From JAJPHF01 sp035293805 (lineage in GTDB: Bacteria; Chloroflexota; UBA6077; JAJPHF01), in the NCBI GenBank assembly GCA_035293805.1, contig DATGMD010000019.1, forward strand, positions 62,001 through 126,000: 64,000 nt of DNA. Direction: 5' to 3'. Every line of letters begins with the position of its first letter. Position 1 is the first letter of the stretch. Made by a program: the position numbers and the translations under genes. A model generated the notes under the pieces. It had not been told where the DNA came from and searched no databases. It saw only the letters and a program-made list of their open reading frames with translations. Of the stretch, positions 32,534 to 40,292 are shown piece by piece.

Positions 32534-33643
32534 TCAGCGCCCCAGCTCGCGACGCACCTCGCGCAGGGGCGTGAAGTCGAAGACCTGGTCGCGGCTCACC
32601 GCGTCGGTCACCTCGGCCTGCTGCTTCGCCAGGTCGATCAGCCCGTCCAGCGCCTCCGGCGGCGCCTCGCCGTCGCGACCGAGCAGGCGCATCATCTGGT
32701 CCACCGCGCGCCCCGCGACGTCCTCGTCCACGTCGAAGTGGCCCGCCACCCACTGCACCACCGCGGGTCGGTTGGCGAAGATGTAGTCCAGGCCGCGTAG
32801 GTTCGCGCGCAGCATCCGGCGCACCTGCTGCGGGTTCTCGGCCAGCTTGCGGCTGCTCGTGGAGAGCCCAGTCCAGGCGCCGGCCAGGTAGTCGTTCACG
32901 TCGAAGAGGTGCGTCGCGCCCAGGTCCTTCTCGGCCTTGAAGTTATACGGCGGCGCGATCACCGCGGCGCCAACCGTCCCCGACGCCAGCCCGGCGAACA
33001 GGCCCAGGTCGGTGTTCAGCGGCACCACCGTGATGTCGTCGCGCTGGAGGTCCACGTTGTAGTGCCGCAGCGCCACCTCCAGGCCGATCACGCTCGTGTC
33101 GCGCGGCGCATAGGTGCCGACCGGCTTCCCCTTGAGATCGGCCACCTCGCGCACCTGCGGGCCGCCCATCAGGCTGAAGCCGATGCCGTTCGCGGCCACC
33201 GTGATGATCCGCAGCGGGGCCTGCTGCGCGACGATCGCGCGCGACACCGAGCCGATCGTCTCGCTGTAGTCCACCTCGCCCGTCAGCATCGCCGCGAGCG
33301 CCGTGTTCGTCTGCATCTGCTGCTTGCTCACGTCGAGGCCTGCTTCCTGGAAGAACCCGTGGTCCATGGCGATGGAGATCGCGAATCCGGCCAATGACTC
33401 CCCGGGCGTGTGGAGGACGACCGTCTCCAGCGGCGGCGTGGTCGTCGCGGCGGCGGCCGTGCTCGGGGCCGCGGCCGGCAGCGCGCTCGCGCTCGCCGCG
33501 GGCACTGGCGCCTGGGCGGCCGGAGCCGCTGGCGGGGCGGCCGGGGCGCAGGTCGCCACCAGCCCGGCGGCCGCCAGCACGGCGCTCCGTAGACCGCGCC
33601 GGAGGGGGACCCAGCCCCACGCTCGCGCGTCGCGCTCCTGCAT
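32534..33643 (-). CDS. NMT1/SsuA-like ABC substrate-binding protein
   Basis: A 369-residue exported protein. The N-terminal signal (SAVLAAAGLVATCAPAAPP) has a cysteine in an imperfect lipobox (Thr at -1), followed by an alanine/proline-rich tether. The mature fold starts with VVLHTPGESLAGFAISIAMD and FFQEAGLDVSKQQM, typical of periplasmic-binding proteins for sulfonates, nitrate, taurine or thiamin precursors. ATG 33643 is chosen for its GAGAGGAGA ribosome site. No permease or ATPase adjoins it. The ligand is unknown. Confidence 0.85.
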   Translation of the reverse strand: MQERDARAWGWVPLRRGLRSAVLAAAGLVATCAPAAPPAAPAAQAPVPAASASALPAAAPSTAAAATTTPPLETVVLHTPGESLAGFAISIAMDHGFFQEAGLDVSKQQMQTNTALAAMLTGEVDYSETIGSVSRAIVAQQAPLRIITVAANGIGFSLMGGPQVREVADLKGKPVGTYAPRDTSVIGLEVALRHYNVDLQRDDITVVPLNTDLGLFAGLASGTVGAAVIAPPYNFKAEKDLGATHLFDVNDYLAGAWTGLSTSSRKLAENPQQVRRMLRANLRGLDYIFANRPAVVQWVAGHFDVDEDVAGRAVDQMMRLLGRDGEAPPEALDGLIDLAKQQAEVTDAVSRDQVFDFTPLREVRRELGR

Positions 33644-33749
33644 TGCGTTCTCCTCTCGCCGGGCCCCCACGGCCCGGCGGTGCGTTCGCTTGCTGCGTCG
33701 TGGGTGACGGCCGGCCGAGCGCCCGACGAGAAGGGCCTGCTCGGCTGAG

Positions 33750-33778
33750 ATGGTAGAGGCGCGCTCTTGCCGCGTCAA
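33750..33778 (-). promoter_or_regulatory. sigma-70-like promoter of a binding-protein gene
   Basis: On the minus strand TTGACG (33778-33773), 17 bases, TACCAT (33755-33750). The spacer and flanks resemble those of the promoter at 2970-2998 (shared CGCGG and GCGCGC blocks). Confidence 0.45.
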
Positions 33779-33851
33779 CGGCGTTGTCGGGCCGTCTGCC
33801 GGATGCTAGCATCCGAATAGGTTTCCACCTAGCCGCCCGGGAGGTAGCACG

Positions 33852-34676
33852 ATGCAGACGCCGACCGCGCAGGCGCCCGACTTCGCCACCGTGCTCGAGG
33901 CGATTCGCCGCGAGTACGAGGTGCTGGACCGCTGGCTCACGGCGCTCCACGCGCAAGCCTGGCAGGGTCCCACCGCCTGTAGCGAGTGGCCCGTGTACAA
34001 GGTGGTGTCCCACCTGGGCTCGGGCGCCGAGATCACCTTGCAGACGCTCCAGGAGCAGGTCGGCGGCGGCCCGCCGGCCGACCAGGAGGCCCGCCAGCGC
34101 GTCTGGAGCCACTTCGACAGCCTCGCCGCGCCCCAGCCGCTGCACGACGAGTTCCGCGACCGCAATCAGCAGTTCTTCGCCTACCTCGACAAGCTCCCGG
34201 CCGGCGAGCGCGAGCACCGCGTCAAGTTCTTCGCCGGCGAGCTGCCGCTGCCGGGCTACCTGCTCTACCGGTTGGGCGAGTTCACCATGCACTCCTGGGA
34301 CGTCCGCGTCGGGCTCGACCCCACGGCGCGCCTGCTCGCCAGCACGATCGGCCCCTACCTGCCCCAGGCGCTCGGCACGATGAACCGCCGCGCCAACAAG
34401 GACGCCAAGCAGGCGCTCGACGGCACGGCTTGGAACGTCGCCCTTTGGGGCCCGGTGGAGCGCCAGTTCGCGGTCGTCGTGCGCAACGGCAACGTCGAGG
34501 CGGTCGACGAGCCGCCCGGCACCCCGGCCGCCTCGCTCCGCACGTCCGACGAGGCGTTCTGCCGCCTGTGCGTCGGCCGCCTGCCGCTGGAGCAAGCCGA
34601 GCGCGACGGCGAGGTCGACATCGGCGGGGACCGGGCCATCGCCCTGCGCCTGAACCAGCTCTTCCCGGGCTTCTAG
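33852..34676 (+). CDS. MDMPI/DinB-fold protein (maleylpyruvate isomerase-like, TIGR03083 type)
   Basis: A 274-residue protein with an N-terminal four-helix DinB-like domain. Metal-ligand positions are visible as His in KVVSHLGSGAEI and as Glu/His/Asp in LGEFTMHSWDVRVG, matching the mycothiol-dependent maleylpyruvate isomerase N-terminal fold. The C-terminal ~90 residues (VVVRNGNVEAVDE, FCRLCVGRLPLEQA) resemble the small SCP2-like/MDMPI C domain. Family members are thiol-dependent isomerases or transferases. The actual thiol and substrate here are not known. GGAGGTAG precedes the ATG. Confidence 0.78.
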   Translation: MQTPTAQAPDFATVLEAIRREYEVLDRWLTALHAQAWQGPTACSEWPVYKVVSHLGSGAEITLQTLQEQVGGGPPADQEARQRVWSHFDSLAAPQPLHDEFRDRNQQFFAYLDKLPAGEREHRVKFFAGELPLPGYLLYRLGEFTMHSWDVRVGLDPTARLLASTIGPYLPQALGTMNRRANKDAKQALDGTAWNVALWGPVERQFAVVVRNGNVEAVDEPPGTPAASLRTSDEAFCRLCVGRLPLEQAERDGEVDIGGDRAIALRLNQLFPGF

Positions 34677-34696
34677 CGCCCGGCCGATGCATCAGC

Positions 34697-35845
34697 TCAG
34701 TTCTCGGGGACGCGGCCGATCTCGTCCAGCACCTCATTCACCAGGTCGGCGCCCCACAGGTTCCGCATCGTCGCCTCAGGGACCGGCTGCGGCACGAGGC
34801 CCTGGTCGCGGAAGAACTGGTAGCAGTACAGCACCGACTCGCGGTTCGGCAGCCCGTTCGGGTTCATGTAGGGCAGCGTAATCGCCCGCACCGTCGCGAT
34901 GTCCATCCCGGTGCCGCGCGCGATCAGGTCGTACATCTGCTCGCGCGCCGCGTCCCCGCTCTGGCCGTTCACCGCGGCGCGATACTCGCGCACGGCGCGC
35001 AGGTAGGCGCGCACGAAGCCCTTGGCGACGGGATGGTTGGCGTACAGGGCGTCGGCGAACCCCACCGTCGAGATCGTGAAGTTGGGATACATGTCGCCCA
35101 GGCCGAGCACGCGCTGGGCCGAGCCTTGCTGCTCGGCGCGGGTGGCGAACGGCTCGGCCATCACCCCCGCGTCGATCGCGCCGTTCGTGATCGCCGCCGT
35201 CATCTCGGGGAACGGCAGCGGCTCGATGTCGAGGTCGTCGAGCGTCATCCCGACCTGCTGCAGCGCGACCGACAGCGCACAGGCGCTGGCCGTGCCCTTC
35301 CCCGGTGGCGTGATGGCCAGCGACAGGCCCCGTAGGTCTGCCAGCCCGTGCCAGCGCCCCGCGTCGAGCACCGCCTTGCGGATCGACAGCATCTGGTCGC
35401 TGAGCCCGCCCGGCCGGTAGGTGATCACGTCCAGCACCAGCTTCACGGGCGTGTTCCGCGCGATCGCGTTCCACGTGGCGGGATTGCTGGGCATCGGCAC
35501 CATGTCCAGCTGGCCGGTGGCGAGGGCCGGGATCATCTCGGAGTTCGAGGCAAAGGCGACCATATCGAGGTCGATGCCTTCCTGCGCGAAGTAGCCGCGC
35601 TCGTCGCCCAGCCGGAACGGCACGTTCGACGACCCGTTCAGCGCGGCGAGCCGAATCTTGGTCAGCTCCTCCGGGGACGTGGGGGCGGCCGTTGGGGCGG
35701 CCCGCGCCGCGGACGCCGTCGGCGTGCTCGCGGCGGGCGCGACGGGCGCGGGCGCCGCGGGCGCCGCGCAGGCGCCGAGGGTCGTGAGGATCACGCCCCA
35801 GACCATCGCGCGCCACCGGTTGGCCCCTTGGCTGCGTCCGCCCAT
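34697..35845 (-). CDS. NMT1/SsuA-like ABC substrate-binding lipoprotein
   Basis: A 382-residue lipoprotein. The signal peptide ends in a clean lipobox (LTTLGAC, Cys26), followed by an Ala/Pro/Thr tether to about residue 60. The binding domain begins at LTKIRLAALNGSSNVPFRLG and includes DERGYFAQEGIDLDMV and the hinge-side AEPFATRAEQQG. The ATG has TAAGGGAG upstream. It is convergent with the MDMPI-like gene and has no transporter partner nearby. The ligand is unknown; relatives bind small organic anions or pyrimidine precursors. Confidence 0.87.
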   Translation of the reverse strand: MGGRSQGANRWRAMVWGVILTTLGACAAPAAPAPVAPAASTPTASAARAAPTAAPTSPEELTKIRLAALNGSSNVPFRLGDERGYFAQEGIDLDMVAFASNSEMIPALATGQLDMVPMPSNPATWNAIARNTPVKLVLDVITYRPGGLSDQMLSIRKAVLDAGRWHGLADLRGLSLAITPPGKGTASACALSVALQQVGMTLDDLDIEPLPFPEMTAAITNGAIDAGVMAEPFATRAEQQGSAQRVLGLGDMYPNFTISTVGFADALYANHPVAKGFVRAYLRAVREYRAAVNGQSGDAAREQMYDLIARGTGMDIATVRAITLPYMNPNGLPNRESVLYCYQFFRDQGLVPQPVPEATMRNLWGADLVNEVLDEIGRVPEN

Positions 35846-35878
35846 CGCTCGCCCGCTCCCTTAGCCGGCTCGACGTGT

Positions 35879-35887
35879 AGTGTAGCA
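35879..35887 (-). promoter_or_regulatory. extended -10 box before a binding-protein gene
   Basis: TGCTACACT on the minus strand (35887-35879), 34 bases before the ATG at 35845. No clear -35 was found. Confidence 0.35.
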
Positions 35888-36083
35888 CCATGTCCGCCCA
35901 CCGGGACCGCAAACCGTCGTGTACCCCGAGTGCGTATGCTAAGGTGCGAGCGATCGGCGGACCCGTTCCGATCCACACGCGGAGGGGAGGCGCAGGTCGG
36001 AGGCGAAAACGGTGGAAGGGCCTCGGTCCCTCTCCGGGACCTTACCTGCACGGATGCTCGTGCAGAGGGAGGAGCCGCTCGGC

Positions 36084-36929
36084 ATGAGATGGTTCACCTC
36101 GGTCGTAGTGCTGGCCCTGTCGCTGGGCGCGGCCGCCTGCGCGCAGCCGGCCGCCGGGCCAGCAGCTTCTACTCGCGGGAACTCGAGCGCCGCCTCGCAG
36201 GCGCCGTCACAGGCGGCCAGCGGCAACGCCGGCGCGGTGTCGGAGGCGCCCGCGCCGGCGGCTGCCAGCGGCAGCGCCGCGACGGTGTCCCAGCCGTCAT
36301 CGCCCGCGGCGGGCGTGGCGGTCCCCGTCAGCTGGCAGCGCCCTGCCGACGTGGCGCCCCTGCCGGCCGAGGGCAAGTTCGACGTGATCGCGGATGCCCC
36401 CTGGCCGGGCCAGAAGGTCCGGGTATTCTTCTTCGGGGTGCAGGGCTGACCGTACTGCGCCGCGGAGCGGTGGGCGCTGGTCAGCGCCCTCGAACGGTTC
36501 GGAACCCTCACGGGCTGGGGCAAGGAGACGCACAACGCCGGGACCTTCGGCTTCAACCTGGTGCCTACCTACGACCTGCGACCCGCCACGTATACCAGCG
36601 ACTACCTGTACTTCACCTCGAAGGAGATCAAGGCGCACGACGGCTCGGAGCTGGATCGGTTCGACGCCGAGGAGGAAGGGATCGTGAACGCCTACGATCC
36701 CCGCGGCCGCTTCCCCTTCCTCTTCATCAACGGCCAGTACGCGCAAGTCGGGGCCTCCGGGTACTCGCCGGGGCTCATCGATCAGATGGACTTTGATACG
36801 CTGCACGAGCAGCTCACCGCCGGGGTGCACACCGAGGCTACCGATGCCATCCGCGCCGAGGCCGACCTCATCACCAAGTACATCTGCCATAGCACCGGCG
36901 GTCAGCCGGCGTCCGCGTGCCAGCAGTAG
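36084..36929 (+). CDS. DUF929 thioredoxin-like lipoprotein, candidate selenoprotein (UGA at 36447-36449)
   Basis: A 281-residue frame if the internal UGA is read through. Residues 1-19 are a lipoprotein signal (VLALSLGAAAC), followed by a Ser/Ala linker to about residue 90. The domain matches DUF929: FFFGVQG-U-PYCAAERWALV, then ALERFGTLTGW, RFPFLFINGQYAQVGASGY and the C-terminal ICHSTGGQPASAC. The family has CPYC at the redox site. Here the first Cys codon is TGA (residue 122) and the second is kept (Cys125). Sequence on both sides of the TGA is equally well conserved and in the same frame. A SECIS-like hairpin follows. AGGGAGGAG precedes the ATG, and two small hairpins (36025-36041, 36047-36064) lie in the leader. 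The alternatives are a nonsense mutation or a base error. Confidence 0.82.
36472..36489 (+). promoter_or_regulatory. candidate bacterial SECIS element
   Basis: GGGCGCT (36472-36478) and AGCGCCC (36483-36489) form a perfect 7-bp stem with apical loop GGTC (36479-36482). The loop begins after 29 intervening bases from the UGA at 36447-36449. The loop sequence is the same GGUC as in the E. coli fdhF element bound by SelB. Stem length, loop size and distance fit the known bacterial SECIS range (roughly 16-37 nt to the apical loop, G in the first two loop bases). The hairpin is within coding sequence. Confidence 0.72.
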
Positions 36930-36975
36930 CTCGGAGCGCAACGTGGCTCGGGAGCCCCAAAGCCGTGGATGCGCG

Positions 36976-37081
36976 TTGGAAACCTTCACCCTAAACACTC
37001 GGCCAGGGAGCGTGGGTATGTTTGGCGAAGCCAAACTGACACACCAACCGGGGCCGGCCGCTTAGGGGTGAAGGTTTCCAA
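36976..37081. repeat. palindromic element, copy 1 of 3, with outer inverted arms
   Basis: Core ATGTTTGGC-GAA-GCCAAACTG with CTAAACACTCGGCCAGG on the left and CCGGGGCCGGCCGCTTAG on the right. Outer arms TTGGAAACCTTCACCCTAA (36976-36994) and the complementary 37062-37081 differ by one inserted base, so this copy looks like a small inverted-repeat element of 106 bases. Copies 2 and 3 are at 49593-49672 and 53758-53816. It lies between the DUF929 gene and the four-helix membrane gene and could end transcription. Confidence 0.7.
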
Positions 37082-37117
37082 GGTAGACGCACGGAGTCGG
37101 GGGAGAGGACGGCACGG

Positions 37118-37648
37118 ATGAGGAGCGTGCCCCTGGCGCTGGCCATCGCCTTCGCGCGCCCGTGGGCCTTCGGCGTGGCGCTCGCCTCAGCGGCGGGGAT
37201 GGCGGTGCTGCTGCTGTGGAGCTCCGGGCTGCTCGTCCACTACCGGACGGGCTGGGAGCTGCTGGCGAGCCGCTCGGAGCTGGCGACGATGGGCGTCCTC
37301 GCGGCCCTCTTCGGGCTGCTGGTGCCCCTCCAGCTCGCGGCGGTGACCAGGGCGCGCAGCGCGATCGGCACGGCCGGCGGCCTCGCCGGGACAGTCGCCG
37401 GGATCCTGAGCGTGTCGTGCTGCGCGCCGCTCCTCATCCCCGCGCTGCTAAGCTTCGTGGGCTTCTCCGGCACCGCGCTGGTCCGCTTCAACGCGGCCGT
37501 CAGCGATCTCGCCGCGCCGCTCACGGTGGCCAGCATCGTCCTAATGCTCGGCTCGATCGCCCTCGTGTCCCACACGATCACGGCGGCCTGCAGAGTCCGT
37601 GGGCCCAACGCGGCTGGCGAGCCGTGGTACCAAGCGTCGCGCCGGTAG
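37118..37648 (+). CDS. four-helix membrane protein with a CC motif, possible DUF929 partner
   Basis: A 176-residue protein with four to five hydrophobic segments (about 12-37, 57-77, 84-122, 136-157). The most distinctive stretch is GILSVSCCAPLLIPALLSF, a pair of adjacent cysteines (Cys101-Cys102) at the mouth of a helix, followed by GFSGTALVRFN. I do not recognise the family with certainty. Paired cysteines in helix ends are seen in metal transporters of the MerT type and in membrane thiol oxidoreductases. It follows the DUF929 gene on the same strand, so a redox partnership is a reasonable but untested idea. GGAGAGG lies upstream of the ATG. Confidence 0.68.
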   Translation: MRSVPLALAIAFARPWAFGVALASAAGMAVLLLWSSGLLVHYRTGWELLASRSELATMGVLAALFGLLVPLQLAAVTRARSAIGTAGGLAGTVAGILSVSCCAPLLIPALLSFVGFSGTALVRFNAAVSDLAAPLTVASIVLMLGSIALVSHTITAACRVRGPNAAGEPWYQASRR

Positions 37649-37675
37649 CTCGCGCCGACAGGCCAGCCTGGCCCC

Positions 37676-38809
37676 TCAGCGGACGGCGTACGACACGTCG
37701 GCCTGGCGCTGGTACATGTGGTCGGACTTCTGCGGGAAGTCCACCTGCTGCCGCGCGGGATCGCGGATGATGGCCGGCGGGTCCACGCCCGCGGCCACCG
37801 CCGCCAGCGCCTCGCGCATCATCTGCCGCATCAGGATGATGCCGCCGTCCGACGCGCCGAGCCGCTCCCGGCCGCGATCGGTGATGCAGCCCTGCTGCTC
37901 GACCACCATGCGGTCCTGGTCGTTCACGTCGATGCCCCACCAGTCGCTTTCCAGCGGCGTGTACACGCCGAACTCGGAGGCGCGCACCTGCGTCCGGAAG
38001 GCCGGCTGATCGCTCGGGTAGAAGCGCACGAAGTAGAGCAGCGTCGAGGTGTCGTCCACCGGCGCGCGGTAGATCATCGAGCGCACCAGCTCGCCGCCCG
38101 GCTCGACTGGGGGCAGGGCGAAGCGGTTCACGAGCGGGAAGCCGTAGCACGAGATGTGCGTGTCGTCGATGCCGTCCACGAGCATCACGTTGTTGGCGCC
38201 GTACTCGGTGCGCTCCCAGCGATAAGTCACCTTGCGGCCGCCGTAGGCCGGGAACGTGTAGCCGTGCAGCCAGGCCAGGTGGCTGATGTCCACGATGTTC
38301 TCGACGTGGTTCAGCCAGTTGGCGTGGACCGTCTGCACCTGCACCGTCTTGACGCCGGCCTCCATGCGCAGCACGTCGTACAGCGGCAGGAGCGGCGCCG
38401 GCTCAGGGCCCAGGTAGGCGTAGATCAGCCCGCTGAACTCCTGTGTGGGATAGGCCCGCAGCCGGATGCGGTCCTTGAACGTGCTCTCCTCGGGCTCGGC
38501 CGGCTGCTCGACGCACTGGCCAGTCCGATCGTACAGCCAGCCGTGGTACGGGCAGCGGATGCAGTCGCCCTCCACGCGGCCGTAATCCAGCGCCACGTTG
38601 CGGTGGGCGCAGCGCAGCTCCATCACCGCGGGCGGGCCGTCGGCCGTGCGGTAGAGCACCAGCTCCTCGCCCAGCAGCTTCACGCGCTGCGGCTTGTGGG
38701 TGAGCAGCTCCGAGCAGCCAACCGGGTGCCAGTAGCGCCGCAGCAGCTCGCCCATCGGCGTCCCGGGGCCCACGCGCGTCAACAGCTCCTGCTCTTCCTT
38801 CGACAGCAT
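37676..38809 (-). CDS. Rieske non-heme iron oxygenase, alpha-subunit type
   Basis: A 377-residue protein. The N-terminal Rieske domain has Cys67-x-His69 and Cys86-x2-His89 (CAHRN, CPYHGW), binding a 2Fe-2S cluster. The catalytic domain shows the mononuclear iron motif in NWLNHVENIVDISHLAWLHG: two histidines, with the bridging aspartate DIS. Its length and start (EEQELLTRVGPGTPMGELLR) fit the phthalate-4,5-dioxygenase-like single-component group. It probably hydroxylates or O-demethylates an aromatic acid using electrons from an external reductase, which is not in view. The neighbouring signal-less binding-like gene is divergent and may share regulation. GGAGGG precedes the ATG. Confidence 0.88.
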   Translation of the reverse strand: MLSKEEQELLTRVGPGTPMGELLRRYWHPVGCSELLTHKPQRVKLLGEELVLYRTADGPPAVMELRCAHRNVALDYGRVEGDCIRCPYHGWLYDRTGQCVEQPAEPEESTFKDRIRLRAYPTQEFSGLIYAYLGPEPAPLLPLYDVLRMEAGVKTVQVQTVHANWLNHVENIVDISHLAWLHGYTFPAYGGRKVTYRWERTEYGANNVMLVDGIDDTHISCYGFPLVNRFALPPVEPGGELVRSMIYRAPVDDTSTLLYFVRFYPSDQPAFRTQVRASEFGVYTPLESDWWGIDVNDQDRMVVEQQGCITDRGRERLGASDGGIILMRQMMREALAAVAAGVDPPAIIRDPARQQVDFPQKSDHMYQRQADVSYAVR

Positions 38810-38865
38810 CTGGCGCCCTCCGCTCCGTTAATCGCGCCCACGCCTCACGCCCCCGCGCGTCACTC

Positions 38866-38894
38866 TGTATAGCCGAGCGCCGCGGCACCGTCAA
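38866..38894 (-). promoter_or_regulatory. sigma-70-like promoter of the Rieske oxygenase gene
   Basis: TTGACG (38894-38889), 17 bases, TATACA (38871-38866) on the minus strand, about 57 bases before the ATG at 38809. It uses the same TTGACG-17 arrangement as 2970-2998 and 33750-33778. Confidence 0.5.
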
Positions 38895-38994
38895 GGCACC
38901 CCGGCTGGACGTCTGGGCGTGCGCCCACGCCTGCCTGGCGGCCCGCTCGTGCCGGGGCTAACATAGGGGCAGACCACGAGCAGGAGAAGGAGTG

Positions 38995-39918
38995 ATGGTC
39001 AAGCGACTGGAGCTAGAGAGCACGGCGCCGTTCCAAGGGCTCCCTGAGCTGGTCGCCCGCGATGAGGGCCTGTTCGCCGCCGAGGGGCTGGAGGTCGAGT
39101 TCGTCCGCCGTGGCGAGAACGCGCCCAAGCAGGCGGATCGCAGCATCACCGACCCGACGCTGCTGAACCCCTTCGGCAGCCACGGCAGCAGCCTGGAGAC
39201 GGGCAAGGCGGCGATGTTCAACGCCTGCGAGTGGGGCAACTACCACCGCGTGGAAACGTCCGCCACGGGTGGCCGCCAGCTCGGGCGGCGCGCGATCATC
39301 GCCTACGGCGCCATTGTCGTGCCTCCCTGGTCGGAGATCTACACGCCCCAGCAGCTGGCGAACGTGCCGGTCGGCGTGTCCTACTATGCAGGGCCGCACT
39401 ACCTGGCGCTCCTGATGCTGGAGGGCTTCCTGCCCCGCGACGCGATCGTCACCTGTCTCGCCCCGAACGGCGCCGGCCTGCGCTTCCGGGCGCTCATGAA
39501 CCGCGAGCTGGACGCCACGGTGCTCACCGAGCCGCACATCACCGTGGCCGAGCGCGCGGGTTGCCGCGTGATCCTCGAGGCCGGGTTTCACGGCACCGAG
39601 GTCGCCACGGCGGACGTGGACGCGGAGACGTACCGGGCGTTCAATCGCGCCATCCGCGAAGCCGTGCGCCGCATCAACGCCGACAAGCGCAAGTACCTCC
39701 AGTACTTCCTCGACTACCACCGGGACGAGCCGGAAGTCGCCGCCCTCACCGTAGACGACCTGCGCCCCAGCCGCCTGGTGGTCACGGACCCGGCCCCCAT
39801 CCCCGAGGAGGAGGCGCGGCGCACCGCCGAGTGGATGCGCAGCTGGGGCCTCCTCGGCGACATCAGCTATCAGGAGCTGTGCGACGTCGAGCGGCAGGCG
39901 GTCGCGCACCAGGCGTGA
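38995..39918 (+). CDS. binding-protein-fold protein without signal peptide (NMT1/SsuA-like)
   Basis: A 307-residue protein that starts directly with the mature binding fold (KRLELESTAPFQGLPELVAR, EGLFAAEGLEVEFVRRGE). It has no signal peptide, lipobox or tether, unlike most other family members in this window. The ATG follows AGGAG by 8 bases, so a missed signal sequence is unlikely. Cytosolic members of this fold can be enzymes, for example in phthalate decarboxylation or pyrimidine synthesis. It lies divergent from the Rieske oxygenase gene, which favours a role in aromatic catabolism. No Thi5-type histidine/cysteine motif was seen. Confidence 0.72.
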   Translation: MVKRLELESTAPFQGLPELVARDEGLFAAEGLEVEFVRRGENAPKQADRSITDPTLLNPFGSHGSSLETGKAAMFNACEWGNYHRVETSATGGRQLGRRAIIAYGAIVVPPWSEIYTPQQLANVPVGVSYYAGPHYLALLMLEGFLPRDAIVTCLAPNGAGLRFRALMNRELDATVLTEPHITVAERAGCRVILEAGFHGTEVATADVDAETYRAFNRAIREAVRRINADKRKYLQYFLDYHRDEPEVAALTVDDLRPSRLVVTDPAPIPEEEARRTAEWMRSWGLLGDISYQELCDVERQAVAHQA

Positions 39919-39966
39919 GGCATCAGCCGGTCGGCCGCTCTCCCCGCGGCAGCTTTGGAGCCAGGT

Positions 39967-40015
39967 GCGGGCCAGCAAGCGGAGGGCTCAACGAGCCCTC
40001 CGCTTGCTGGCCCGC
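39967..40015. terminator. 23-bp perfect stem-loop after the signal-less binding-like gene
   Basis: The arms at 39967-39989 and 39993-40015 are exact reverse complements over 23 bases with a 3-base AAC loop. The position, 49 bases after the stop at 39918, fits a terminator, but the stem is longer than usual and lacks a T tract. Confidence 0.55.
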
Positions 40016-40292
40016 ATGGTCCCCACCAGGCGCTACCCTCCTCGCCGTCCGTTCACCAACTGGCATGATTCGTGCGTCCCGCCCCAGTAGCTGGTGCGCC
40101 GCCTGCTCCCCACACGGGATAGCGGAAGGAGCGGTGCCAGCGCCGGGCAAGGTCGAGCCGTAGCAGGCGACTCCTTGCGGGTGCTTGTCAGATTCCCTGT
40201 CGGGGCGCCCCGACAGGGCGGCGCAGCGCGGACGCGACGGCTCGCGTCTCCAAGCGCGGGCGCGCGTGCCGCGCGTTCAGGAGGGTAACGAC
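40016..40292. promoter_or_regulatory. intergenic region with a 24-bp perfect palindrome (40195-40218)
   Basis: CCCTGTCGGGGC followed by its exact reverse complement. The centre is 86 bases before the GTG start of the small Gln-rich protein, where an operator or leader hairpin would be expected. No clear -35/-10 pair was identified, and nothing else is visible in this stretch. Confidence 0.4.

Noticed and set aside
36447..36449. Treating the TGA as an ordinary stop, with two separate genes (36084-36449 and 36561-36929)
   Set aside because: The second part would lack a ribosome site and start in the middle of the DUF929 fold, and the stop falls exactly on the redox cysteine column with a SECIS-like hairpin behind it. 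A nonsense mutation or base error remains possible.
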